NCBI RefSeq assembly: GCF_003863355.1
Contig: NZ_QQWG01000007.1
Location: forward strand, 124,001 to 188,000
Direction of reading: 5' to 3'
Origin: Ancylomarina euxina
GTDB taxonomy: Bacteria > Bacteroidota > Bacteroidia > Bacteroidales > Marinifilaceae
Length of the DNA stretch: 64,000 bases
Below are positions 24,821 to 34,500 of this stretch, in pieces. The notes under the pieces were generated by a model. That model did no database searches. It was not told where the DNA came from and worked only from the letters and a program-made list of their open reading frames with translations. Position 1 is the first letter of the stretch, and each line of letters begins with the position of its first letter. The position numbers were made by a program, and so were the translations under genes.

Positions 24821-27373
24821 TTATTTCGCTCCAGATTCTAACTTGACTGAAAGTACAGCCATCATTCCGCCATTCACGAGGTTACTCTTAATTTTATGCG
24901 TTCCATTTAAGGAGCGAACACGACTCAAGATATTGTAGAGTCCCATCCCGTTGGTCTTATCAGATTCAAGTTTTCGAGTATCAAAACCAATACCATCATC
25001 AATATAGATCAACTTAAGTTCATCCTTTTCACGTGAAAGATTAATTTCAATATTTTCGGCCTTAGCATGTTTAATCGTATTGTGAATCAGTTCAGTTACC
25101 ACTCGATATATCACAACTTCGACCTGTTCATTAAGGCGCTCATTTAAATTCTCTGCATGAAAACTAATATTAATCCGCTCCGAAACCTGTAATTTTTGAG
25201 TAAAAGAATTAATGGCTTTCTCTAGCCCAAAATCACTCAAAATGTGCGGACTCAGATTGTTCGAAATCTCCTTAATACTCACTAGGGCTTCATTTACCGC
25301 TTCGCGTGAAACTTTAATAATACTTTGCTTTTTCTCCGCTTCATCGGTTTGCTTAAGAGCCGAAAGATAAAGATTTATACTGGAAAGCAAAGGTCCTATA
25401 GAATCGTGTAAGTCCTTAGCAAAGCGTCTTCGTTCATTTTCCTCGGTCTCAATTACCGCATTCAGAACCTTGCGCTCTGTTTCCTGTCTCTTACTAATGT
25501 CTCTCACTACGGCCAGTATTAACTGATCCTCTTCCAGGTCGATAAGACTTAGATTAATTTCCACTGGAAACGTGGATCCATCATGCCGTTTTTGTATAGA
25601 TTCCATATTGATAGAACTTTTATCTGGACTGAGCTTATTCCAATAATCCACCAAGTTTTGAGCTGAATACTTAGAATCCAAGTCTGCATAATTCATCTCT
25701 AACAAATCCTTATGGCTATAACCCAAGCTTTGACAAGCTGAGGAGTTAGCATCAATAATTTTTCCACTAAAGTTGTGAATCAAAATCTCGTCAGCAGCCT
25801 GTTCGATCAGCGATCGCCAACGTTTTTCAGAAGCCCTAATCTGCTTCTCATCTTCCTGTATTTGCTCTTCGGCCAATTTTCGTTCTGTAATATCAGTTAG
25901 GGTACCTACCATATTTGTGGGCGCATTAGCATCATCCCGATCCAGTATCTTCCCCTTTCCCTTATACCACTTCCACTCCTGATTGGCATTACAAATGCGA
26001 AATACAACTTCAAAAGTCTCAGTTATCTCCTTTAAACAATCTAATCGTTTGCCTTCCACTTTTGCTTGATCATCGGGATGAATATGTGCGTATACAAATT
26101 CCAGTGTATTCTTAACCCGATCGGGATCATAACCCAAATTCAACCAAATTTGTTTACTGAAAGTAAGGCGCTCCGATTTAAAATTGTGTTCCCACACCCC
26201 ATCTGAATTTGAATCCAACATTCTGAGCAAACGTGTTCTATTGACTTTTAAATCCTTATTAATAGCAAGTAATCTATTTTCATTTCGCTTCCGTATGTAT
26301 CTGGAATAAAAAATAATTATACATATCAGTATTAAAAAAACGGATATAAGAAGCAGATAAGTTTTATACTTCTCAAACAAGGTAAGCGGTAAATGAATAA
26401 TTTGACTCCCTTCAGGCAATTGGTCAGGACTAATATCAAATCGCTGCATCTGATTATAATCGAAAATGAGGCTATTGTAGCCAGATGTTACCAAAGGAAT
26501 CTGGTTGATGTCCTCTCCATTTATCACTCTCAATGCAATTTGAGCTGCGAGCTTACCTTGTTCAAAACCACTGGTCAGCATGCCACCCACAATACCCTCA
26601 CCCAAATAAAATACCCAGGAACTATAAATAGGAAGCTGAGTAGCCTCCCGAATAATCTCAATGTTCTCCTGGTAAGAAATATAATTACCCTCTTTGTCTT
26701 TACTAAAATTCAAAAGAAGAATGATATTTGAATCATCCAATTGGTTCACTTTATCAACGAGTTCATCAATTGATAAATTCTCTAAAAAAACCAGATTGAC
26801 ATCTGTTTTAATATCGGGCCAAAATGATTTAATGTGATTACGATTGATGATGGCAGAGGTGGTTTGATTATCGTTAATCACTACCAGATTTTTTGCTTTG
26901 GGATGCAAACGTAAAGCCTCCTGAATTGTTCGCTTAAAATCGATGAATTCGGTTACCCCGGTCACATTTGTCATCCCTTCAATCAGACTCTCATCAAATT
27001 GATCGATAGAAGCAAAAACGACGGGAATATCCTTAAAATAAGTATTCTGATATTTTCTGGCAAACTCAAGTGCATTATTGTCTGAAGCAATAATCACCTC
27101 AAAAGGGATATTATGATGTTTCAGTTCGTAGAGTTTGGCAAATTCAACCAAATAGGCAGGGTCCGAATTTCGCTTTGAATCCATATATTCAAATTGCACT
27201 TCCAAATTGTCGTGCTGCTCAAAAATAGATTGCATCCCCCGTGTAATATTATCCGTCCAGTTCAAACCCTGATGATAGGAATGCAAAACCAGAATCTTTT
27301 TCTTGCGTGCCCAAGTTGGATTCGTTAGAAAAAGTAAGCACAAAAACAAAAAAAGATAATGTTGATATTTCAT
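24821..27373 (-). CDS. sensor histidine kinase with periplasmic ABC-binding-like sensor, two PAS domains
   Basis: About 850 residues from the ATG at 27371-27373, which starts a signal peptide (MKYQHYLFLFLCLLF). An upstream ATG at 27478 gives 35 further residues without signal character. The periplasmic part (about 25-320) is of the ABC substrate-binding type (KKKILVLHSYHQGLNWTDN, FEVIIASDNNALEFARKY). One helix (about 340-362) follows, then PAS/PAC (about 385-510), a second PAS (about 520-630), a HisKA_3 dimerisation domain (RRRFAKDLHDSIGPLLSS, His phosphoacceptor) and an HATPase with TNGMGLYNILSR. It should sense a small molecule, directly or through a binding protein, and phosphorylate the adjacent NarL-type regulator. 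Confidence 0.9.
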   Translation of the reverse strand: MKYQHYLFLFLCLLFLTNPTWARKKKILVLHSYHQGLNWTDNITRGMQSIFEQHDNLEVQFEYMDSKRNSDPAYLVEFAKLYELKHHNIPFEVIIASDNNALEFARKYQNTYFKDIPVVFASIDQFDESLIEGMTNVTGVTEFIDFKRTIQEALRLHPKAKNLVVINDNQTTSAIINRNHIKSFWPDIKTDVNLVFLENLSIDELVDKVNQLDDSNIILLLNFSKDKEGNYISYQENIEIIREATQLPIYSSWVFYLGEGIVGGMLTSGFEQGKLAAQIALRVINGEDINQIPLVTSGYNSLIFDYNQMQRFDISPDQLPEGSQIIHLPLTLFEKYKTYLLLISVFLILICIIIFYSRYIRKRNENRLLAINKDLKVNRTRLLRMLDSNSDGVWEHNFKSERLTFSKQIWLNLGYDPDRVKNTLEFVYAHIHPDDQAKVEGKRLDCLKEITETFEVVFRICNANQEWKWYKGKGKILDRDDANAPTNMVGTLTDITERKLAEEQIQEDEKQIRASEKRWRSLIEQAADEILIHNFSGKIIDANSSACQSLGYSHKDLLEMNYADLDSKYSAQNLVDYWNKLSPDKSSINMESIQKRHDGSTFPVEINLSLIDLEEDQLILAVVRDISKRQETERKVLNAVIETEENERRRFAKDLHDSIGPLLSSINLYLSALKQTDEAEKKQSIIKVSREAVNEALVSIKEISNNLSPHILSDFGLEKAINSFTQKLQVSERINISFHAENLNERLNEQVEVVIYRVVTELIHNTIKHAKAENIEINLSREKDELKLIYIDDGIGFDTRKLESDKTNGMGLYNILSRVRSLNGTHKIKSNLVNGGMMAVLSVKLESGAK

Positions 27374-27971
27374 GGGATAGCTTCCTTTAGTCAGACCTAA
27401 TTGCTGTAAAATCAAAGGACACAACAATCTCGACCTGCGTAATTTACTAAAGCCACTAATTAAAAACAAATTACACATAGAGTAAGCTGTAAATCAATAC
27501 ATGATTCTAAAAATTCAATTAAGTAGAAAATTTTTACTGCACACTCAATTTAGATTATAATAGTGTAATAACTGTCGTAAAAAACCAACTATAGGTTTAA
27601 AATTTATGACCTTAAAAATTTAAAAAAAACAGTAATAGAAAACTAAATTTCATGGGCGGTGGAGTCGCCAGAGAGTTAGTTCAATTAATAAAAACTGACA
27701 AACCATCTAGATTTGATTTTCACAAAACACAAACAAGTTTAATCGACTTACTTATTTAACTATTTAATAGGAGGTGCGTTTGAAATCGTCCACGAAACTT
27801 GGCAATACCTTTACATTTATTGACATAGCCTTGTTGAAAATTATATTAATAAAATTCATTATATTTAAAATTTGATTAAAATCACTAAGTAATAGCTAGT
27901 TGAAGAATTATAAGCTTTATTAGAAATTATTGATCAAACTTAGAAAATTATGGTAGAGAAGAAAAAAACTC
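27374..27971. other. intergenic region between divergent kinase genes
   Basis: About 600 bp, A/T-rich. A 35-codon frame at 27652-27759 begins with ATG but has no recognisable family. No clear promoter, RNA or repeat seen. Confidence 0.4.
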
Positions 27972-30803
27972 ATGACTAATTCCAATATTCAGAACATGAA
28001 AAAAATCCAATTTAACTCATTAAAATCACGAATAACGATTACCATTACAGGAATTCTTGTAGTATCACTATTGTTTACTACATTTTTTTTTGCAAGCAGT
28101 GCAAAGCGAGAGTTATCTAATGCAATTGAAGCAAATGCACTTAATTTATTAGAAGCAACAAAAAACCATGTTGAATCTCAACATAATAGTATTCTTTACC
28201 ATAAAACATTTGTACTGGAACGTAGAAAAAATGAATTAAAAAATAATATAGCAGTGCTGTTAACGATGATTAACAGGGCATACAAGCTTTATGAAACAGG
28301 TCAGCTAAACGAATATGAAGCCAAGCAACGTGCAATCACAGCAATACAACAAGCACGATATGATAATAATGTGGGTTATTTCTGGATTAATAATACAGAA
28401 CAACCTATTCCACGAATAATATTGCATCCTACAATGCCTCACCTCGAAGGTACTATTCAGAATAGTTCTAAGTATGATAGTGCTCTAGGAAAAAATATTA
28501 ATCTGTATAAAGCACAGCTTGATATTTGTTTGGAACATGAAGAAGGATTCCTCGATTATCTTTGGGAAAAACCAACATCAGAAGGGCTCACTGAACAAAA
28601 ACAACTAAAAATTTCGTATGTAAAACTTTTTAAACCTTGGAATTGGATAGTTGGTAATGGTGTTTATTACGATGATATTGAAAAAGATGTACAAAACAGA
28701 ATTAATGCTGTACTTGACGATTTAAATAAAACAATTAACAAACAGCGAATTGGCGAAAGTGGTTATTTCTTCATTTTTAATGAAAAAGGCCTTGTACTTG
28801 TTCACCCAAGTTCTACAAGCGACAGCTCGAGTCATTTAATCAATCCTATAACAGGCGATCTGCTTTATGAAGAATTAAAGGCGGCGGCATTTAGTCAAAG
28901 TCATTTTATGGAATACAATTGGGATAAACCAGGCTTCGAAGGCGAATATAGATTTCCTAAGAAAGCTTTTGTAACTTATTATAAACCTCTTGGATGGTAT
29001 ATTGCGACTTCAGTTTATAAAGAAGACTTTGAGCAAAAAATAACAAATCTAACCAATACAATTCTCTTGTTTTCAATCTTTTTTATCGCAATTGCTTTTG
29101 TTATTTCGCTTCTTATGTCCAGAAGCATTTCCAACCCTTTAAATATGCTTGTTAATACAATAAGCACAGTTGATAAAGATGGTCTGCCAACGAAACCTAT
29201 TTCCCCGGCAAAAATTTCAGAAATAAAAGTACTCAGTGCTACAATTAATACTATGATTGATTCTATACGGAAATCCAGAAAGGAGTTAAAAGTCGAGAGA
29301 GATTATTCTATGGAGCTTATTAATGCTACGCCTGATATTATTTGCGGTTTGAATAATGAGGGTATTACAACATTTATTAATCCTGCGGGAGAAAGAGTAA
29401 CGGGTTACAGTAAAGAAGAAATTATTGGAAAGAATTGGTGGAAACTGTTATATCCAGACAAGGTATACAAGCAGGTTGAAAGAATTTTTAATACTTTTCC
29501 AGAAGGTAAAGTTATTGAAATAAAACTATTCAGAAAAAATGGGGAAAAGAGAGATATTGTCTGGAACTCTTTTACCAGGAGAGATCATAATAACAATATT
29601 TTGGAAATCATCGGGTTTGGTAATGATATCACCAATCGTAAGCAAATTGAGAAAGAACTAATAGAAGCAAAAGAAAAAGCAGAAGAAAGTGACCGATTGA
29701 AATCAGCATTTTTAGCTAATATGAGCCACGAAATACGTACCCCGATGAATGGTATTCTGGGATTTATCAACCTTCTTAACGAACCTAACTTAAACAAATC
29801 TCAAATTGATAAATACTCTACTATCATTAATAAGAGCAGTGACAGGCTACTAAATACAATCGACGACATTATTGATATTTCAAGGATTGAAGCTGGAGAA
29901 GTACTTGTTTTAAATACTAAGATTTCGATACAGGCTGTCATGAATGAACTTTATACTTTCCATTCTCCTGAAGCAAAACTGAAAGGATTATCGTTATCTA
30001 TACAACCTTCACTCTCCCCTGAACAAACAAACATAATCACCGACCGCAATAAGTTCCATAGAATATTAAGTAACCTTATTAAAAATGCAATTAAATACAC
30101 TAAAAGAGGGGCAATCACTTTTGGCTATTCCTGGAAAAATAAATGTATCGAATTTTTTGTAAAAGATACAGGAATAGGTATCCCCAAAGATCGAACGCAA
30201 GCAATTTTTAATCGTTTTGAACAGGCTGATAATGGGAACACAAGGCTCTTTGAAGGTTCTGGCTTGGGACTTGCACTATCAAAGGCTTATACTGAAATGC
30301 TTGGCGGAAAAATTTGGGTCGAGAGTAAAGAAGGGAAAGGCTCAGTATTTTATTTCACAATTCCATACAAGCCTGAATTGAAAGATAAGGACAGTTTAGC
30401 TAAAATTGACAATGATTCTAAGGATGAGAATCTAATTAATAACCTAAAAATTCTTATTGCCGAAGACGACGAAATATCGGGAATGCTAATTGAAATTGAA
30501 CTTGAAAAATACTGCAAGACGATTATAAAAGCTAGAACTGGTGCAGAAGTTGTTGAAATTTGCCGAAATAATCCTGACATTGATTTAATTCTGATGGATA
30601 TAAGAATGCCAATTATGGATGGATATGAAGCCACACGTCAAATTCGACAGTTCAATAAAAATATTATAATTATTGCTCAAACAGCATATAGTTTTGTTGG
30701 AGATAGAGAAAAATCTATAGAGTCAGGATGTAATGATTATATATCGAAACCAATATTAAAAGATAAATTATTTGAGCTAATACGTCTCTATTTCAGAAAA
30801 TAA
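27972..30803 (+). CDS. hybrid sensor histidine kinase (Cache-Cache-HAMP-PAS-HisKA-HATPase-REC)
   Basis: 943 residues; an in-frame ATG at 28008 is an alternative start. First helix at about 20-42. Two sCache-like extracellular sensor segments follow (about 60-235, DNNVGYFWINN; about 255-355, GESGYFFIFNEKGLVLVHPSS). Then come a second helix (about 360-382), HAMP, a PAS domain (about 450-565; NATPDIICGLNNEGITTFIN), HisKA (FLANMSHEIRTPMNG) and HATPase (DTGIGIPKDR, GSGLGLALSKA). The C-terminal receiver (about 825-940) has LILMDIRMPIMDGY. There is no DNA-binding domain, so the signal must leave by another route, such as a phosphotransfer protein or cross-talk. It stands alone; nothing adjacent indicates the target. 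Confidence 0.9.
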   Translation: MTNSNIQNMKKIQFNSLKSRITITITGILVVSLLFTTFFFASSAKRELSNAIEANALNLLEATKNHVESQHNSILYHKTFVLERRKNELKNNIAVLLTMINRAYKLYETGQLNEYEAKQRAITAIQQARYDNNVGYFWINNTEQPIPRIILHPTMPHLEGTIQNSSKYDSALGKNINLYKAQLDICLEHEEGFLDYLWEKPTSEGLTEQKQLKISYVKLFKPWNWIVGNGVYYDDIEKDVQNRINAVLDDLNKTINKQRIGESGYFFIFNEKGLVLVHPSSTSDSSSHLINPITGDLLYEELKAAAFSQSHFMEYNWDKPGFEGEYRFPKKAFVTYYKPLGWYIATSVYKEDFEQKITNLTNTILLFSIFFIAIAFVISLLMSRSISNPLNMLVNTISTVDKDGLPTKPISPAKISEIKVLSATINTMIDSIRKSRKELKVERDYSMELINATPDIICGLNNEGITTFINPAGERVTGYSKEEIIGKNWWKLLYPDKVYKQVERIFNTFPEGKVIEIKLFRKNGEKRDIVWNSFTRRDHNNNILEIIGFGNDITNRKQIEKELIEAKEKAEESDRLKSAFLANMSHEIRTPMNGILGFINLLNEPNLNKSQIDKYSTIINKSSDRLLNTIDDIIDISRIEAGEVLVLNTKISIQAVMNELYTFHSPEAKLKGLSLSIQPSLSPEQTNIITDRNKFHRILSNLIKNAIKYTKRGAITFGYSWKNKCIEFFVKDTGIGIPKDRTQAIFNRFEQADNGNTRLFEGSGLGLALSKAYTEMLGGKIWVESKEGKGSVFYFTIPYKPELKDKDSLAKIDNDSKDENLINNLKILIAEDDEISGMLIEIELEKYCKTIIKARTGAEVVEICRNNPDIDLILMDIRMPIMDGYEATRQIRQFNKNIIIIAQTAYSFVGDREKSIESGCNDYISKPILKDKLFELIRLYFRK

Positions 30804-31165
30804 AGTTAGTATAAACATATCGACTATGGATAATAATGCATATGGCTATAATCGAATAGGTCGCAGCTAGATCATAAGCCTATTGGAAAACCTAAGCCTC
30901 TTTATATTTAAATGATTGAACAAGTTCAGTTCTAACCAATGGCGGATTTAATGACATCGTACTTTTAAGAGATAAGCTTTTTTAAGAGGCAAGTCTTGAG
31001 AGATTCTATTAAATAATTTTAAAGATAAAATTAGATATTATAGAAAAACAATCATAAAAAAGCAGTTCCTTCAACAAATATTCTGAATGGTCTGCATTTT
31101 ACCGATAATAGTCAATTTTATAACAACGGTTGGAGTATTTTCAAGTATTATCTGTTCTCTTTATG
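30804..31165. other. intergenic region
   Basis: 362 bp between the hybrid kinase and the IS1595-like relic. I see no gene, RNA or repeat. Confidence 0.4.
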
Positions 31166-31222
31166 TAGGGTTTACTGAAAAACGGACAAAGTTTGCTTTC
31201 TCCGTTTTTCAGTAAAACCCTA
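31166..31222 (+). repeat. left terminal palindromic inverted repeat of the IS1595-type element
   Basis: A self-complementary sequence with arms ending TACTGAAAAACGGA and TCCGTTTTTCAGTA. It is the inverse of the right end with a few mismatches. Confidence 0.8.
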
Positions 31223-31227
31223 AGTAG

Positions 31228-31743
31228 TACGCAACCATAACTTTATTTGATGAATGACATGATGAAATTGTTTGAAATTCATCCCATTACTACGGCCAGG
31301 TTTCATATTCTCTTTGCCTCCAATTACAAATTCATCAACATGAATTTTCCCGTCTATGGGATGAGTTTCACTACTTTTCATTGCAACTCGTGCTTTATGA
31401 GTGAATAACCATGCGGTTTTTCCGTGTTATACCATACCGTTTTGCTAATTGAGATGCAGATATACTTTTAGTTGTTGCAGTCATCTAAAATGAGAATAAA
31501 GAATGCCTTTCTCAATTCAAATTTAACTTTGTGGAACATTATATTTGCTGTAGGACTTTCGATATGAAAACATTTAGTGCAGACCTTAGACATGTTCGGT
31601 TTGTTTGAATGTTTATCATGTCCACATTTACAGCATTTATACCCATCATTCCACATTATGTCTGACAAATATTGTTTACATAGTTCATCTGTTGGAAATT
31701 TCGCAGTAAATTCAATAAAGTTCTCGCCTTTAAATATATCCAT
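31228..31743 (-). pseudogene. IS1595-family (ISXO2-like) transposase, frameshifted and internally deleted
   Basis: The first 80 or so codons encode an IS1595 zinc-ribbon start: FPTDELCKQYLSDIMWNDGY, CCKCGHDK, CTKCFHIESPTANIMFHKVK, LRKAFFILIL. The frame then breaks after LDD. The next frame gives SISASQLAKRYGITRK. A second shift gives AWLFTHKARVAMKSSE and the first catalytic region IHVDEFVIGGKE, KPGRSNG. The central catalytic domain is then missing and the sequence jumps to FHHVIHQIKLWLRTT. At least two frameshifts and a deletion make it non-functional. Confidence 0.75.
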
Positions 31744-31786
31744 AGCCTTCTTAATTGTTAAGGCACAAATATAGTTGAATTGTACT

Positions 31787-31843
31787 TAGGGTCTACTGAA
31801 AAACGGAGAAAGCAAACTTTGTCCGTTTTTCAGTAGACCCTAA
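31787..31843 (-). repeat. right terminal palindromic inverted repeat of the IS1595-type element
   Basis: A near-perfect palindrome: arms TTAGGGTCTACTGAAAAACG and its complement around a 14-nt centre. It is the inverse of the left end. Confidence 0.8.
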
Positions 31844-31953
31844 ATACAGTGAAACTAAAATGACCAATGGTCTATTCGAAAAGATGTTCAATTGCAAAGC
31901 AACAACACGAAATTGGAAAACAGTACTGAAACTTTCAGACTTAGCTCAATAAA

Positions 31954-32847
31954 TTAAACCGTAGTTTTACAAGCAATATTTTCACCCATAAACACAGCCG
32001 TTTCAAAGCCTTTACGCGTATTTTCAAGAAGGTCATCAGCTAATTTCACTTTCCCTTTTTCGAAGAATAGCACTAGAGTAGAACCTCCGAAAGCGAAATA
32101 ACCTTTCTCATCTCCTTTCTCAACCTGAGAATTATCCTGATAAGTTTGGATGATACTACCAACCATGGTAGCCCCTACTTCAGAGATAATGATATTACCA
32201 AAATCTTCAGTTTTAAGCGTACTATAGGTTCTGTAATTCTGACAGAAAATTTCCAAACTCTTTTTCAAAGCCATTGGAGAAACCGAAAAATACCTTCCTT
32301 TAATTGATTTAGATTCGGATATAAAACCACTTGCGGGGAAATGAAATCGATGGTAATCCGTAGGTGCCAAACGAACTATGACCATGGAACCATCGACATA
32401 CTTTTTAGTCAGTTCTTTATTCTTAAGAAAAGTTTGAATCGTAAACTCTGACCCCTTCACAAAAAACGAAGAAATATCTTTTATGGACTGAAAAGCAAGA
32501 ATCTTACCATCAGCAGGTGAAACAACCCCATTACTTATAGGTCGCTTTCCAGCTTGTATTTTTCTAAAGAAAAAATCGTTAAAGTTGAGATAAGCTTTAC
32601 TATCGGTTATCTTATAATTGGATAGATCAATTTGATATTGAGCAATAAATTTATCAATCTTCTTTTTCGAAAAACGACTACTCATATACCAGCCACCAAG
32701 CATGGTTAACATCTTTCGTTTAACAAGAGTATGAAGTGTTACTTTTCCCAAAGAAGAATTATAAAGCCATCTTAACATGCCTTCGCTTGGAACGAATTCC
32801 TTAACTAAACTTCCACTCTTTCTGTCTATGTATCGTATCGTTCCCAT
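31954..32847 (-). CDS. psd: phosphatidylserine decarboxylase
   Basis: 297 residues. This pyruvoyl enzyme converts phosphatidylserine to phosphatidylethanolamine at the inner membrane. The self-cleavage motif is GGST, with S256 becoming the pyruvoyl group. The DYHRFHFPASG motif carries the catalytic His residues, and SPADGKILAFQ is conserved. The N-terminal basic and hydrophobic segment should attach it to the membrane. It belongs to the larger (about 300-residue) class. It stands alone next to the IS relic. Confidence 0.9.
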   Translation of the reverse strand: MGTIRYIDRKSGSLVKEFVPSEGMLRWLYNSSLGKVTLHTLVKRKMLTMLGGWYMSSRFSKKKIDKFIAQYQIDLSNYKITDSKAYLNFNDFFFRKIQAGKRPISNGVVSPADGKILAFQSIKDISSFFVKGSEFTIQTFLKNKELTKKYVDGSMVIVRLAPTDYHRFHFPASGFISESKSIKGRYFSVSPMALKKSLEIFCQNYRTYSTLKTEDFGNIIISEVGATMVGSIIQTYQDNSQVEKGDEKGYFAFGGSTLVLFFEKGKVKLADDLLENTRKGFETAVFMGENIACKTTV

Positions 32848-33092
32848 AAATCTGATTTGAATGCAAATTTAATCGATTTCGAAAAACATCAGGTATTCTT
32901 TTCCATTTTCTCGTAATTTTATCCAATCTTATATGCGTCTCACCTCTTTTTAGGACTTACTTATCTCTTAAACACCATCATTTCATGTGAAAACTCCTTA
33001 AAGCTAAAAATAGGTTTGAAGAGATCATCAGAAGCTCTATCTTGTCGAAGCAAATAGAAATAGCCTTTGATCTAAAAATTAGCAGATAAAAT

Positions 33093-33314
33093 ATGATGGA
33101 AAATGGTCAGCCAGATGGCAGAAAAAGAAAAGATATTAAAGTTGGACTAGAAGTTGAAATTGTGCAAAAGCAAGATCAACGAAGTGGCAATTTAACCGAA
33201 GGTATTGTGAAGCGCATTCTAACCAAATCGCCGAATCACCCTCATGGTATCAAAGTGCAACTAGAAACAGGTGAAGTAGGCCGTGTAAAAAACATCCTCG
33301 ATAATGAAGATTAA
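33093..33314 (+). CDS. YwbE family protein
   Basis: A 73-residue protein with the YwbE (DUF2196) signature: RKDIKVGLEVEIVQKQDQRSG, LTEGIVKRILTKS, HPHGIKVQLETGEVGRVK. It is a small beta-barrel of unknown function, reported by its fold as KOW/SH3-like. The ATG at 33096 is an equally good start. A strong hairpin terminator follows directly, so it is monocistronic. Confidence 0.85.
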   Translation: MMENGQPDGRKRKDIKVGLEVEIVQKQDQRSGNLTEGIVKRILTKSPNHPHGIKVQLETGEVGRVKNILDNED

Positions 33315-33331
33315 ATAAAAAATATAAACAG

Positions 33332-33364
33332 AAACGTTTTGACTATACGAAACGTTTTTTTTTT
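33332..33364 (+). terminator. terminator of ywbE
   Basis: AAACGTTTTG and CGAAACGTTT form a 10-bp stem with a 6-nt loop, followed by a long T run. Confidence 0.85.
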
Positions 33365-33556
33365 ATGCCCCACATCCCTTATTCAAAAGCATAAAACAGA
33401 CATTCTCCTCTTTTTATCGCATCGATTCAGCTTATAAAAAAAAGAACTTTACTATATTTAGTCTCACAAGAGTGAAAACCACACACACATTTCCATCACA
33501 CAGTTGCTGGAAGCAAATATCAGACACTCTAAATTATATAACCAAAATAGACCATA

Positions 33557-34186
33557 GTGGACATCGAATACATTTTTAACAACAATCGGCAATGGATTTC
33601 TGATAAACTCAAACAAGATTCCGACTATTTCAAAAAACTTTCAGGAGAACAAAGCCCCGAGATTCTATACATAGGTTGTTCCGACAGTCGCGTGACTACA
33701 GGCGATTTAATGGGCATAGAACCTGGTGATATGTTTGTACACCGAAATATTGCTAACATGGTATCTAATACCGATTTGAGTGCCATGTCAGTCATCAACT
33801 ACGCCGTTAGCTACCTTAAGGTGAAACATGTCGTTATCTGTGGGCATTACAATTGCGGTGGTGTAAAAGCCGCAATGCAGTCTAAGGATATGGGCATTTT
33901 AAACCCGTGGTTAAGAAACATTCGTGACGTTTATCGTTTGCACAAAGATGAACTGAATGCCATTGAGGATGAAGAACAAAAGTACAACCGACTGGTTGAA
34001 CTGAATGTGCAGGAACAATGTGTGAATTTGATTAAGACTGCCGAAGTGCAAAAAGCCCTTCTACACGATCATATCACTGTTCATGGTTGGGTTTTCGATA
34101 TCCACACAGGGCATATTATCGATATGAAAATTGATTTCAATAAAATATTAAAGGACATCATGGAGATTTATCGACTGGAGTCGTGA
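33557..34186 (+). CDS. beta-class carbonic anhydrase
   Basis: 209 residues from a GTG start. Zinc ligands are C41, H97 and C100; the Asp-Arg pair of CSDSR (D43, R45) is intact. FVHRNIANMV and VVICGHYNCGGV are characteristic. It interconverts CO2 and bicarbonate in the cytoplasm, for example for carboxylases and pH control. The spacing and its own terminator show that it is monocistronic. No ATG within reach would keep the N-terminal helix, so the GTG start is preferred. Confidence 0.92.
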   Translation: MDIEYIFNNNRQWISDKLKQDSDYFKKLSGEQSPEILYIGCSDSRVTTGDLMGIEPGDMFVHRNIANMVSNTDLSAMSVINYAVSYLKVKHVVICGHYNCGGVKAAMQSKDMGILNPWLRNIRDVYRLHKDELNAIEDEEQKYNRLVELNVQEQCVNLIKTAEVQKALLHDHITVHGWVFDIHTGHIIDMKIDFNKILKDIMEIYRLES

Positions 34187-34261
34187 GTTCACTTTATCAC
34201 ACCACATAAGTTTAACTTTATCCACATTCATAAATAAGATTATTCCGATAGAAAATAGGAG

Positions 34262-34292
34262 AAACTCACCCAAATCTGGTGAGTTTTTTTTT
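34262..34292 (+). terminator. terminator of the carbonic anhydrase gene
   Basis: AACTCACC (34263-34270) and GGTGAGTT (34278-34285) followed by a run of Ts. Confidence 0.88.
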
Positions 34293-34500
34293 ATGAATAT
34301 ACCGAAGTGAATTTTTGCACCAAAAGTCAGGCTACACCTCATAGACAAAAGAAGCATATTTTACAAACATCAGTTGAATGCATTCATTCCCACTTATAAG
34401 CGCCTATTTTTCTACACAAACCCCAAATAGATGATAATTGTTAGTTTTATTTCATCAATCAATTAATACATTCGCGCTCTATTAAAAAAAATAAGATCTA

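Larger units (their letters stand above)
31166..31843. mobile_element. decayed IS1595-type element with compound palindromic ends
   Basis: Two nearly identical copies of a ~58-bp sequence in inverted orientation (31166-31222 and 31787-31843) frame a broken transposase. Each end is itself an inverted repeat: a 21-nt arm beginning TAGGGT and ending ACGGA, a 14-nt centre (GAAAGCAAACTTTG or its complement) and the arm reversed. Flanking 8-mers do not match, so the target duplication is lost or the limits are slightly different. The element cannot move by itself. Confidence 0.75.

Noticed and set aside
27652-27759. 35-codon ORF between the two kinase genes
   Set aside because: No recognisable family or promoter; composition does not differ from the intergenic surroundings.
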